From: Bacteroidota bacterium
Lineage (GTDB): Bacteria; Bacteroidota; Rhodothermia; Balneolales; HLUCCA01
Reading direction: 5' to 3'
Length of the DNA: 25,947 nucleotides
NCBI GenBank assembly: GCA_003448835.1
Contig: DLXM01000170.1
Location: forward strand, 1-25,947
The position numbers and the translations under genes are program-made. This document shows positions 1 through 7,591 of the stretch, one piece after another. Every line of letters begins with the position of its first letter. The first letter of the stretch is position 1. The notes beneath the pieces are model-generated. The model searched no databases and had not been told where the DNA came from. It saw nothing but the letters and a program-made list of their open reading frames with translations.

Positions 1-286
1 TAATCAATGGACCCTGATAGATTGGGTAAAACGAGGTACCACCTTGTGGATACAGAGATGCTACCACGTATTGGGTTTCGGACAAGTATTGCGCTGCAAA
101 CTGTCCCTGCAATCCTTGTGTTGAGCCTGTCAATTGTGACAGATACAACATAGAGTGCGCTGTAAGCTGTGGTCCGGACGCCTGACTCGGTGAGTTTGGA
201 CTGACGTTGATATCGTCATCAAACTGCAGTGCGTCGCAGCCACCCATCACCAAAGCGATAAGTAAAATTTTAAATATGTTCTTCAT
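1..286 (-). CDS. SusD/RagB-like outer-membrane lipoprotein, N-terminal part (runs off left edge)
   Basis: This partial gene is read on the minus strand from an ATG at 286 and is open to the window edge, about 95 residues. The product starts MKNIFKILLIALVMGGC, a lipoprotein signal peptide with a lipobox ending at Cys17, followed by an acidic, Asp-rich linker. Such a start directly after a SusC gene is what SusD-family lipoproteins look like: they sit on the outer leaflet and form a lid over the SusC barrel to capture substrate. An in-frame ATG at 292 is an alternative start. The gap to the SusC stop is only 5-11 bp, so the two are almost certainly co-transcribed. The SusD assignment rests on the lipobox and the neighbour; the ligand-binding part lies outside the window. 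Confidence 0.8.
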   Translation of the reverse strand, partial: MKNIFKILLIALVMGGCDALQFDDDINVSPNSPSQASGPQLTAHSMLYLSQLTGSTQGLQGQFAAQYLSETQYVVASLYPQGGTSFYPIYQGPLI

Positions 287-297
287 TGTCATTCAGA

Positions 298-3200
298 TTA
301 AAAATTGATGTTGATATCAAGTCCGATTGTACGAACTGTATTCAGCTGACCGCCTTCATACCAACTGATAGACTGGCTACCCATAGAAAGTTCTGAAGCA
401 TCGAGACCCTCAGGAGCTTCTTGCCAGATCATCAATGGATTTTTTGCAATCAAGGAAATACGAGCGCCTTCAATAGGTAGTCTGCTAATTAGATCTGCAC
501 TAAGTGTATAACCTAAACGGATTTCACGAAGTTTGATGTAGGATGCATCATATACCCATTCTTCTGCAATTCTCTGACCAAGAAGTCCAAAATATGCTCT
601 TGCGTCAACATAGGTGTCCACTTCTTGTCCCGTTTCGGCAGAAATACCCTGCACACGAACGCCACCACCTTCATCAAGTGGATCCCGCACGTTTTTACCA
701 TTTTCATTGGTAACGGCTGTCATTTCATGCAGACCGGTTCTAACTGCCAATGAGTTTGAACGGCTGAAGAATTTTCCACCGAATTGGAAATCAATGGCTG
801 CAGATAGATCGAAGTTCTTATATCTGAAACTATTGATAAATCCACCGGTGAAATCCGGAACGGCACTACCGAAGTCCATCGTGGCAGCGGTATACAGCGG
901 CAAATTGTTTGTACCCAAAAGGATTTTGCCTGTAGCCGGATCACGCTGATAACCCTGACCAATAATACGACCGAAAGATTGTCCGGCGTATGAGTTCAGA
1001 TAAGTAGTTGTAGCTGAATAAGTGGTTGATCCATGAGTGTAGACATCAATACCTTCGTAAAGTTCAACAAGTTCATTGTTGTTTTTTCCGAGGTTGATAG
1101 TTGCATCCCATGAGAAGTTACCGGCTTGAACAGCGGTTCCATTCAGGCTTAGCTCAAAACCAGTGTTTTGAATCAAACCAGCGTTGATGGTAGCTGAACC
1201 ATATCCACTTGCTCCGGAAACATCCAAAGGTAGAATCTGATTTTCGTTTTTCTGTTGATAAACGGTGAAATCTACATTCAATCTTCCAAAGAAATTCAAA
1301 TCAAGACCAATTTCAGCAGAATTTGCAAATGATGGTTTGATAAGTGGATTATTAATGTTCGATGGAACAAACAAAGTACTTACGCTACCATACGTGTTAC
1401 CTACACCAAATACCGGAGTTGTTTGATATGGGCTCAAGTCGGATCCAGCCTGAGCAAAACTTGCACGAAGTTTACCAAATTCAAGTGGCTCCCAATCGAT
1501 CAATTCGCTGAATACGATACTTGTCGAAATGGATGGATACCAATAGGAGTTGTCATCTTCCGGAAGTGATGATGATTTGTCATTTCGAAGTGACAAGTCA
1601 ACGAAGTAGGTATCATCATAACCAACAGATACTAAACCATAGATACTGTTTACTTGTTTATCAAGTTGGTATGAATTTGTATTTGGACGATCAATAGAAG
1701 CATCTATGTTATAAAAACCAGGTGCAGAGAGTCCGCCGACTGTAGATTGTGATACATAGCTGTAATCACGTGTATACAGGTTGGCACCAAGGCTTCCATT
1801 GATTGAAAACGCATTCCAGTTTTTCTTGTATTGAGCCAGGAATTCATAATTCATTTCCTTGTTTTGGTATTTACCAACGGAGTAGAAAGGAGTTCCGGTG
1901 CCACCGAATGCACGTCGACTTTCAATGTTTTGAATGTACATATCGGTTCTGATATTCGCGCTTAACACTAATTCAGGCATGGCTTGATAGCTTACACCAA
2001 CATCACCGAATACTCGATCACGACTGTCTTTTGTAGGATTTTCGTACGCGATGAAATATGGATTACTAAAATATAGTGGTCTGTAATGACTAACGTTACC
2101 TTCTGCATTTCTGAGATTGGTTAAGTTCCAATGCAAAAATGAACCATCTTCATATTGATAATCTTTCAGACGTTTCATGTCCATACTACGCTGGAACCAT
2201 TGACCCATGTAACGGGAACCAGCCTCAACACCCTGTGACGGACGTTGACCATTATTCGTTGCATAGTTGATGTTTGTTGAAAATCTCCATTTTTCACTTA
2301 CATCAGCACCTGCACTTAGACCAACGTTATTTCGGTTTAGAAATGTGTTTGGTTCGATACCTTGAATACGAGTATCGTTGAAACTCAATCTAAAGTTTGT
2401 GTTTTGTCCACCACCGGCAACGGTAAAGCCTTGGCTGAAATTCTGACCGATTTCGAAGTAATCTTTGATGTTGTCAGGATGTGCAACAAACGGAGTTAGT
2501 TGTCCGAAAGTTGGATCTTGTGGATAGTAGCTGAATACCTGCCGAACAGGAGTTCCATCCATTCTTGGACCCCAGCTTTCATCAACACCGGTTTGCACGT
2601 AAGGCTGTCCGATTGCATTTATTAACCAGGATTGGCGATTTCCACCACCATAGAGGTTTTGATATGGCATGATGTTCGTTACTTCCTCAAATGTCATGGA
2701 GGAATTCAATTGTACATCAAATTTATCGCGACCTTTAGAACCTTTTTTGGTTGTAATCATAACTACACCGTATTGTCCACGGATACCATATAATGCAGAT
2801 GCTGCGGGTCCTTTTAGAACATCGATTGACTCGATATCTTCCGGATTGATATCTTGAGCCAGGTTTCCAAAGTCGGCACCTGAAGCGCCGGCAAAGTTTG
2901 CGTTTGAAATTGGTGTACCATCAATTACAAATAGAGGTTCACCACCTCCACTGATTGAGTTCACACCACGGATTTTAATTTTTTGGGTTCCACCCATGCT
3001 TGCACCGGATGCACCAACAACTTGGACACCGGCAATTTTACCTGCAAGTGTTCCAACTACGTTTTTCTCATTCGAGAAAGTGAGGTTGTCGCCGTCAACG
3101 CGTTGTGTTGAGTAACCGATGGATCTTTGGTCACGTGCGATTCCAAGTGCGGTAACTACGAGGCCATCGAGTTCTACAGCAGAAGGGACAAGTTGGAAGT

Positions 3201-3504
3201 TTACGGTTACGGTTTGGTTTGCAGTAACGGTGATTGGACGCCTCAGGTTTGTGTAACCAAGGTATCGTGCTTCGATAACGTATGTACCAGCAGGTACATT
3301 CGACATTTCATATTGGCCATCTGCGTTAGAAGATGTACCTAATTGTGTATCGACAATAATGATACTAACTCCAGGAAGGGCGTCGCCCGATTGTTGGTCT
3401 GTGACCAGACCGCGAATGGTTCCTTGAGCCATCATCAAAGTCGGGACAAAAAGCAGCATTGCCATTATGGCAGCTGCACGGATATTTGTACAGAACTTTA
3501 TCAT
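298..3504 (-). CDS. SusC/RagA family TonB-linked outer-membrane receptor (no STN domain)
   Basis: A complete 1068-residue TonB-dependent transporter that would import an oligomeric nutrient across the outer membrane with its SusD partner. A signal peptide (about 1-26, cleavage near MMA|QG) leads into a carboxypeptidase-D regulatory-like beta-sandwich (about 28-106), a TonB-box-like stretch ELDGLVVTALGI (111-122) and the plug (about 130-255). The plug carries the family signatures VIDGTPISNANF, DINPEDIESIDVLKG and a variant of ALYGxRGxNGV reading ALYGIRGQYGV. The rest is beta-barrel, and the protein ends in Phe (INF) as outer-membrane barrels do. There is no N-terminal STN domain and no sigma/FecR pair beside it, so it is probably not controlled by surface signalling, unlike the second SusC in this window. 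The substrate cannot be told from sequence. Confidence 0.95.
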   Translation of the reverse strand: MIKFCTNIRAAAIMAMLLFVPTLMMAQGTIRGLVTDQQSGDALPGVSIIIVDTQLGTSSNADGQYEMSNVPAGTYVIEARYLGYTNLRRPITVTANQTVTVNFQLVPSAVELDGLVVTALGIARDQRSIGYSTQRVDGDNLTFSNEKNVVGTLAGKIAGVQVVGASGASMGGTQKIKIRGVNSISGGGEPLFVIDGTPISNANFAGASGADFGNLAQDINPEDIESIDVLKGPAASALYGIRGQYGVVMITTKKGSKGRDKFDVQLNSSMTFEEVTNIMPYQNLYGGGNRQSWLINAIGQPYVQTGVDESWGPRMDGTPVRQVFSYYPQDPTFGQLTPFVAHPDNIKDYFEIGQNFSQGFTVAGGGQNTNFRLSFNDTRIQGIEPNTFLNRNNVGLSAGADVSEKWRFSTNINYATNNGQRPSQGVEAGSRYMGQWFQRSMDMKRLKDYQYEDGSFLHWNLTNLRNAEGNVSHYRPLYFSNPYFIAYENPTKDSRDRVFGDVGVSYQAMPELVLSANIRTDMYIQNIESRRAFGGTGTPFYSVGKYQNKEMNYEFLAQYKKNWNAFSINGSLGANLYTRDYSYVSQSTVGGLSAPGFYNIDASIDRPNTNSYQLDKQVNSIYGLVSVGYDDTYFVDLSLRNDKSSSLPEDDNSYWYPSISTSIVFSELIDWEPLEFGKLRASFAQAGSDLSPYQTTPVFGVGNTYGSVSTLFVPSNINNPLIKPSFANSAEIGLDLNFFGRLNVDFTVYQQKNENQILPLDVSGASGYGSATINAGLIQNTGFELSLNGTAVQAGNFSWDATINLGKNNNELVELYEGIDVYTHGSTTYSATTTYLNSYAGQSFGRIIGQGYQRDPATGKILLGTNNLPLYTAATMDFGSAVPDFTGGFINSFRYKNFDLSAAIDFQFGGKFFSRSNSLAVRTGLHEMTAVTNENGKNVRDPLDEGGGVRVQGISAETGQEVDTYVDARAYFGLLGQRIAEEWVYDASYIKLREIRLGYTLSADLISRLPIEGARISLIAKNPLMIWQEAPEGLDASELSMGSQSISWYEGGQLNTVRTIGLDININF

Positions 3505-3867
3505 GTGTTTTTTTTGTGTTTGTGTTATAACATTTTACAGGGCGATATCTTTCCCAAAAAAGTAGAGATAAACATACTACTATACATGTCCCACCCTGGA
3601 TTCATCAACATACATACTTGCATACACCAAGTATGCTGTAAGTAATTGAATATATAGTCAAAAAGCAATATCTAATACGTAATTCTACGTAATTTATATT
3701 TTACCCTTAATATGAAGAGATAACTGATAATAGTTTTAACTAAATGTTATTCAACAGCGTAAGCGGAGAACTGGATTTTAATTATTCAGAATCGAACCAC
3801 TATCGTAGTAAAAATAGTGTTAAAAAATAGGGGAAAATACGTATTTCCTAACGATATACGTGGATTT
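3505..3867. other. 363-bp intergenic leader upstream of the minus-strand susC-like gene
   Basis: AT-rich, non-coding spacer between the serine hydrolase stop and the SusC start. It should hold the susC/susD promoter and 5' leader. Three structures are visible. An inverted repeat CATACTTG-N7-CAAGTATG spans 3613-3635. A 9-bp direct repeat TACGTAATT occurs at 3676-3684 and 3686-3694, so its period is 10 bp. A weak inverted repeat CACTAT-N10-ATAGTG spans 3798-3819 and has no T-run on the minus strand. I could not pick a convincing -33/-7 (TTTG / TAnnTTTG) or -35/-10 promoter. Confidence 0.6.
3613..3635. repeat. 8-bp perfect inverted repeat in the susC leader
   Basis: CATACTTG (3613-3620) and CAAGTATG (3628-3635) are exact reverse complements separated by 7 bases, about 110 bp upstream of the SusC start codon. 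In RNA this is an 8-bp hairpin; in DNA it could be an operator. The repeat itself is seen directly; a function is only inferred from its place. Confidence 0.5.
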
Positions 3868-4878
3868 TTACATTTGGCCAGAACTAAACCATTCAAATAT
3901 TAGCTTAGAAATATCGGCACCAATTTCGGTTCCAAGGTTATTTTCTTCAAGATTTTTTGATAAAATAACCAGAACGTATTGTCTGCCATCCTCTAATATT
4001 ACGATACCCGAATCGTGAACAACTCCAGTAATCCACCCGGTTTTATGTGCAACTTTAACTGATTTTGGAAGCTTAGCCGGGATCATTTCCTTGAATTGCT
4101 GATCCAACAGGATATCAATCATATCATTGCTTGCTTCCTGGGAAACTGCGGTACCATTTGCAATGTGTTGAAAAATAATTGCAAGATCCCTGGCCGTAGT
4201 ACGATTGCTTAATCCGGCATCAAAAGCCTTCATATCTTCAACACCCCTGAGAACCTCGATTTTCGAAGCTCCCAAATCACGCATGGTTTGGGTTACTTTT
4301 TTTGCATCAACTTTATCTATGATCAGATTGGTTGATAAATTTCCACTATTGATGGTCATATCGTACAAAATATCCCTGATGGGGACATATTCACCAATTC
4401 GCGCGTGCATTTCCTTACCACTATCTCTATCTACATCCACAGAAAATGAACTGCCATCTGCAATACTTGTGAACGAATTATGAACAAGCATCGAATCTTT
4501 AATGCTAAGCCCTCCCGCTGCAGCTTGTTTATAGGCTTCAATCAACACAGGTGTTTTCATAGTGCTTGCTGCATGAAACATTTCATCAGCATTGATGAAT
4601 AATGTATCGGATGGATCCTGCAAATTGATGTATGCGATTCCAATTGTTCCCTGAGTTCTGGCTATTAACTCATGTATGGCAGCATGGAGTGAATCAGATT
4701 TGGGGTTCATAAGATGACTTTGTGAGTGTTGTCCGAGGGAATTTGATTGTTGAAAACCATTTATTTCGTATGACTTAAACTCTTTTAAAATCCGGGATGA
4801 TTGATCCGAACTATGATTTTGCTGTGTCGACAATGTCGTCACATAGACGATTCCTAACACTAAACTGATGTAATTCAT
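3868..4878 (-). CDS. Class A beta-lactamase-like serine hydrolase (Beta-lactamase2 family)
   Basis: This 336-residue product has the serine acyl-enzyme motifs of penicillin-recognising proteins, numbered from the chosen ATG: STMK with Ser105 and Lys108, SGN at 178-180 (in place of the usual SDN), and HKTGW with the KTG triad at 279-281. The omega-loop lacks a canonical ExxLN; Glu214 in RGVEDMKAFDAG is the likely equivalent, and it is followed by NRTTARDLA as in this divergent family. The N-terminus has a short hydrophobic segment, so it is probably exported. I chose ATG 4878 rather than the in-frame GTG at 4887 because AGGAAGG lies 9 bases before the ATG but abuts the GTG. It starts 15 bp after the PBP4 stop, so the two are coupled. 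It may be a true beta-lactamase or a peptidoglycan-related hydrolase. Confidence 0.85.
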   Translation of the reverse strand: MNYISLVLGIVYVTTLSTQQNHSSDQSSRILKEFKSYEINGFQQSNSLGQHSQSHLMNPKSDSLHAAIHELIARTQGTIGIAYINLQDPSDTLFINADEMFHAASTMKTPVLIEAYKQAAAGGLSIKDSMLVHNSFTSIADGSSFSVDVDRDSGKEMHARIGEYVPIRDILYDMTINSGNLSTNLIIDKVDAKKVTQTMRDLGASKIEVLRGVEDMKAFDAGLSNRTTARDLAIIFQHIANGTAVSQEASNDMIDILLDQQFKEMIPAKLPKSVKVAHKTGWITGVVHDSGIVILEDGRQYVLVILSKNLEENNLGTEIGADISKLIFEWFSSGQM

Positions 4879-4893
4879 AACAGTCACCCTTCC

Positions 4894-6483
4894 TTACTCA
4901 TATTTAAATTGAGCGAGGGTATTTACCACATTAGTGATTGCTCTGTTCGTTTGGTTTCCACCCCTTGTATGATGATTTATCATTATAGAAAAAGCGAGTG
5001 GCGTTCCGTCTGCTGCAGTTACATATCCGCTAAGTGCCCTGGCATAACCCAGAGTTCCGGTTTTGGCAGCTAACGAGGCTGTCGCCGGGCCGGATTGAAA
5101 CATAGTTCTGAGTGTGCCAATTTCTTCACCACCCCGAGGTAATGAATTTACAAATGCATGTCTGATTTTTTGATCCGGGTGATTCCACATGTATTTCAAT
5201 AGGGTTGTTGTCATCTCTGGTGTCACCAGATTCATACGCGACATCCCCGATCCATCAGCTAAATTTAGTTGAAGCGTGTCTATTCCCACTGCACCAAAAA
5301 CAGGCCATGCAGCTTTGTGTCCATCATCAGCTGAAGCTAAAACAGCGCCATTTTCAACCAGATTATTGTCAATTTTATATTTGGCTCCCAATGTTTTAAG
5401 AAGGTTTTCTGCAAAAAGATTCTGGCTCCGTTTGTTCAGGATATACACGATTTCCTCCAGAGTTGGGGATGTGTAGGTAGTAAGGATGGTTCCATTTTCC
5501 CGATAATTTCCTACTGATGCAAGACCGCTTCTGTCGTACAAATTTCCAACAACCGTAATACCCTCCGACTCAAAAACTTCACGCATAACATGGACAAAAA
5601 ACAATGCAGTATTAGTAATGGCAAGTGAGTATGTGGTTGTTTGACCCTGACGAAGTTTATTTTTAACGTAGATGGTGTTGGTCCCCCAAGGACGATTATA
5701 TCCCGTTGATGTTTCCTCACCCCGGGCAACGGTTACAGTCTCATTAATGAGTTGTGCATAGTTTGTGGCGGGGAAAATTTCAATTTCACCGACTTTTCCC
5801 GGAGTTGTACCCGTCATTTCAATATCAATGCAGTTCTCGTTAAAACTAAGTCCACCGATTTCAGCTGCGTACCAATACGTTGTGTAATCCCAACTCCAGC
5901 TACTTCCTAATGCGATGTCATCAAAAATGGTATCGTCCCCAATAAAATTGCCTTCGATACGAGTGATGCCTTTTGCTTTGAGATCAGCTGCCCAATCGCG
6001 AAAAGTTTTAGTTCTGTCATCGTCGTTAAATCGTCCGCTTATTGTGGGATCACCACTTCCTTGCACGATAATATCACCTTTCAATGTTCCATTTTGGATT
6101 TCACCGTTGGTCCACACATGTGTTTCGTAGCGAAAATCAGTGCCTAATAATTCAAGTGCTGCAGATGTCGTGTAGAGCTTTGTATTTGAAGCAGGAATCA
6201 TACTGGATTGTGCATTTCGGCTGAAAAGACTGGCTCCGGTATTCAGATCAATAACATGAACGCCCCATATTGCATTTTCGAAGTCCGGGTGGGTAAGATG
6301 AGGCATTATTGACCTGATCAGTGTGGATCGAAACGTTGGTCCGTATTCGGATGAGTAACTGCCGGAATTTGATGCCGGAGTTGTATCTACATCATTTGGT
6401 GATTGAAACTGTGCATAAACCGGTTGAAAGGTTAAAGCAACGGTTATTACAAAACCGAGTAGGAATTTTACTGGAGATAGCAT
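4894..6483 (-). CDS. dacB: D-alanyl-D-alanine carboxypeptidase/endopeptidase, PBP4 type (peptidase S13)
   Basis: A 529-residue periplasmic low-molecular-weight penicillin-binding protein that would trim the terminal D-Ala from peptidoglycan stem peptides and cut D-Ala-mDAP cross-links. A signal peptide (about 1-24, ending VYA|Q) is followed by all three active-site motifs of family S13: SNTK with nucleophile Ser99 and Lys102, SQN at 353-355, and KTG at 474-476 in AAKTGTLG. The long insertion between SxxK and SxN (domains II/III of PBP4) is present, as is the conserved ADGSGMSR segment (409-416). The length matches the family. It is the first gene of a two-gene unit with the downstream serine hydrolase. 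Its divergent neighbour is the rhodanese lipoprotein, with about 158 bp between the starts. No clear Shine-Dalgarno precedes the ATG. Confidence 0.94.
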   Translation of the reverse strand: MLSPVKFLLGFVITVALTFQPVYAQFQSPNDVDTTPASNSGSYSSEYGPTFRSTLIRSIMPHLTHPDFENAIWGVHVIDLNTGASLFSRNAQSSMIPASNTKLYTTSAALELLGTDFRYETHVWTNGEIQNGTLKGDIIVQGSGDPTISGRFNDDDRTKTFRDWAADLKAKGITRIEGNFIGDDTIFDDIALGSSWSWDYTTYWYAAEIGGLSFNENCIDIEMTGTTPGKVGEIEIFPATNYAQLINETVTVARGEETSTGYNRPWGTNTIYVKNKLRQGQTTTYSLAITNTALFFVHVMREVFESEGITVVGNLYDRSGLASVGNYRENGTILTTYTSPTLEEIVYILNKRSQNLFAENLLKTLGAKYKIDNNLVENGAVLASADDGHKAAWPVFGAVGIDTLQLNLADGSGMSRMNLVTPEMTTTLLKYMWNHPDQKIRHAFVNSLPRGGEEIGTLRTMFQSGPATASLAAKTGTLGYARALSGYVTAADGTPLAFSIMINHHTRGGNQTNRAITNVVNTLAQFKYE

Positions 6484-6631
6484 GTCGTGTAGCTGATAAT
6501 AGTTGATAAAAATGGGACTTTTCTGATATTCCTTATTATATGAAGATAAACACCATAAACAAGGTAGGAATCATTTGAAAATCAAGTGTTATTTTGGTAA
6601 ATAATTTGAATCTTGTCTTTAATTCTAACAC

Positions 6632-6637
6632 AGGAGG
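6632..6637 (+). promoter_or_regulatory. Shine-Dalgarno site deciding the rhodanese start
   Basis: AGGAGG lies 4 bases upstream of the ATG at 6642. It is the strongest ribosome binding site in the window. It argues for that ATG against the in-frame TTG at 6594, which would also put 16 extra residues ahead of the lipoprotein signal. Confidence 0.8.
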
Positions 6638-6641
6638 TTTT

Positions 6642-7583
6642 ATGTTTACGTTTATATGTAATCAATATTGGATTTTAGCCGTTTTTCTAATTTTTATAGG
6701 ATGTTCTTCAAATACAAGTGAACCATTACCTCCTGTAGATGATTATGTGAATTCAGATTTGTTGATCGATACCAGTGAGTTAAATGACCTTATTCAATCG
6801 GACGAAAATCTATTGTTAATCGATACTCGAGCAGATTTCGAAAGCTATAGTTTGGCACATATTCCCGGAGCGGTCTATTTTCATGCGAGACGAGAGCTGG
6901 ATGATACTACGAATACGATTGAACATTTTATGGTTAATGGCGAGGTGTTTCAGGAAAAAATGCAAGCCTATGGGGTAAATGTAGATTCGCGTTTGGTGAT
7001 TTATGACGAGGGAAATTCACTTGGTTCTGCGCGACTTTTTTATGCACTTGAGTACTATGGATTTCAAGGTGATGTTTCCATTTTAAATGGTGGCTTTGCG
7101 GCGTGGTCTGCAGATTCTCTCGTAACAACCAGCCTTGAAAACCAGGGTGTTACTGTTACTTCAGAAATAGGCAATTTTGTGTCTGTAATTCAGGAAGACA
7201 AGCAGTGTGATCTGGCATATGTAACCGGTGTAGAGCCCGGTTCAAACAAAATTATTTTAGATGTCCGATCGAAAGATGAATTTGATGGAGTGGATGTCCG
7301 ATCCGCCCAGGGGGGACATATTCCCGGAGCGATACACCTTGAGTGGAGTGAGGTACTGGTTTCCGGTGATGTTCCAACATTTTTACCTCACGACCAAATT
7401 CAGGCTAAGTTCGATTCGTTAGGGGTAACTCGCGATAAGGAGATTATTCCCCATTGTCATACGAATGTTCGTGGAGCACACTCGTATTTTACGCTTAGGC
7501 TTATGGGATATGATTCAGTCAGACCTTTTGAGGGATCCTGGTCGGAATATGGCAATGCCGATGGAGTAACGATTGCCAAATAA
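6642..7583 (+). CDS. Lipoprotein with tandem rhodanese domains (thiosulfate/3-mercaptopyruvate sulfurtransferase-like)
   Basis: A 313-residue protein with two rhodanese folds, the layout of the SseA/TST sulfurtransferases, which move sulfur from thiosulfate or mercaptopyruvate to a thiophilic acceptor. The N-terminus is a lipoprotein signal with lipobox FIGC, lipidated Cys21, so the enzyme should sit in the envelope. Domain 1 (about 40-160) has LIDTRADFESY, the HIPGA motif and NGGFAAW, but Asp122 stands where a catalytic Cys would be; this half is normally inactive. Domain 2 (about 190-310) has LDVRSKDEF, GGHIPGA and the active loop CHTNVR with Cys272, then FEGSWSEYG. The loop differs from the CG[ST]GVT of classic TSTs, so substrate preference is open. 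It is a single-gene unit, convergent with the GH3 gene 8 bp away. Confidence 0.9.
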   Translation: MFTFICNQYWILAVFLIFIGCSSNTSEPLPPVDDYVNSDLLIDTSELNDLIQSDENLLLIDTRADFESYSLAHIPGAVYFHARRELDDTTNTIEHFMVNGEVFQEKMQAYGVNVDSRLVIYDEGNSLGSARLFYALEYYGFQGDVSILNGGFAAWSADSLVTTSLENQGVTVTSEIGNFVSVIQEDKQCDLAYVTGVEPGSNKIILDVRSKDEFDGVDVRSAQGGHIPGAIHLEWSEVLVSGDVPTFLPHDQIQAKFDSLGVTRDKEIIPHCHTNVRGAHSYFTLRLMGYDSVRPFEGSWSEYGNADGVTIAK

Positions 7584-7591
7584 ATTGCCGA

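Noticed and set aside
3343..3645. 100-codon plus-strand open frame opposite the SusC start and leader
   Set aside because: It lies mostly antisense to the SusC signal peptide and leader and has no recognisable domain or ribosome binding site.
3798..3819. Terminator hairpin (CACTAT-N10-ATAGTG) for the serine hydrolase gene
   Set aside because: The stem is AT-rich and no T-run follows it on the minus strand.
298..6483. A polysaccharide utilisation locus spanning SusC/SusD and the neighbouring hydrolases
   Set aside because: The adjacent genes are peptidoglycan enzymes (PBP4, serine hydrolase), with a 363-bp gap before SusC and no glycosidase in the same unit; what follows SusD is outside the window.
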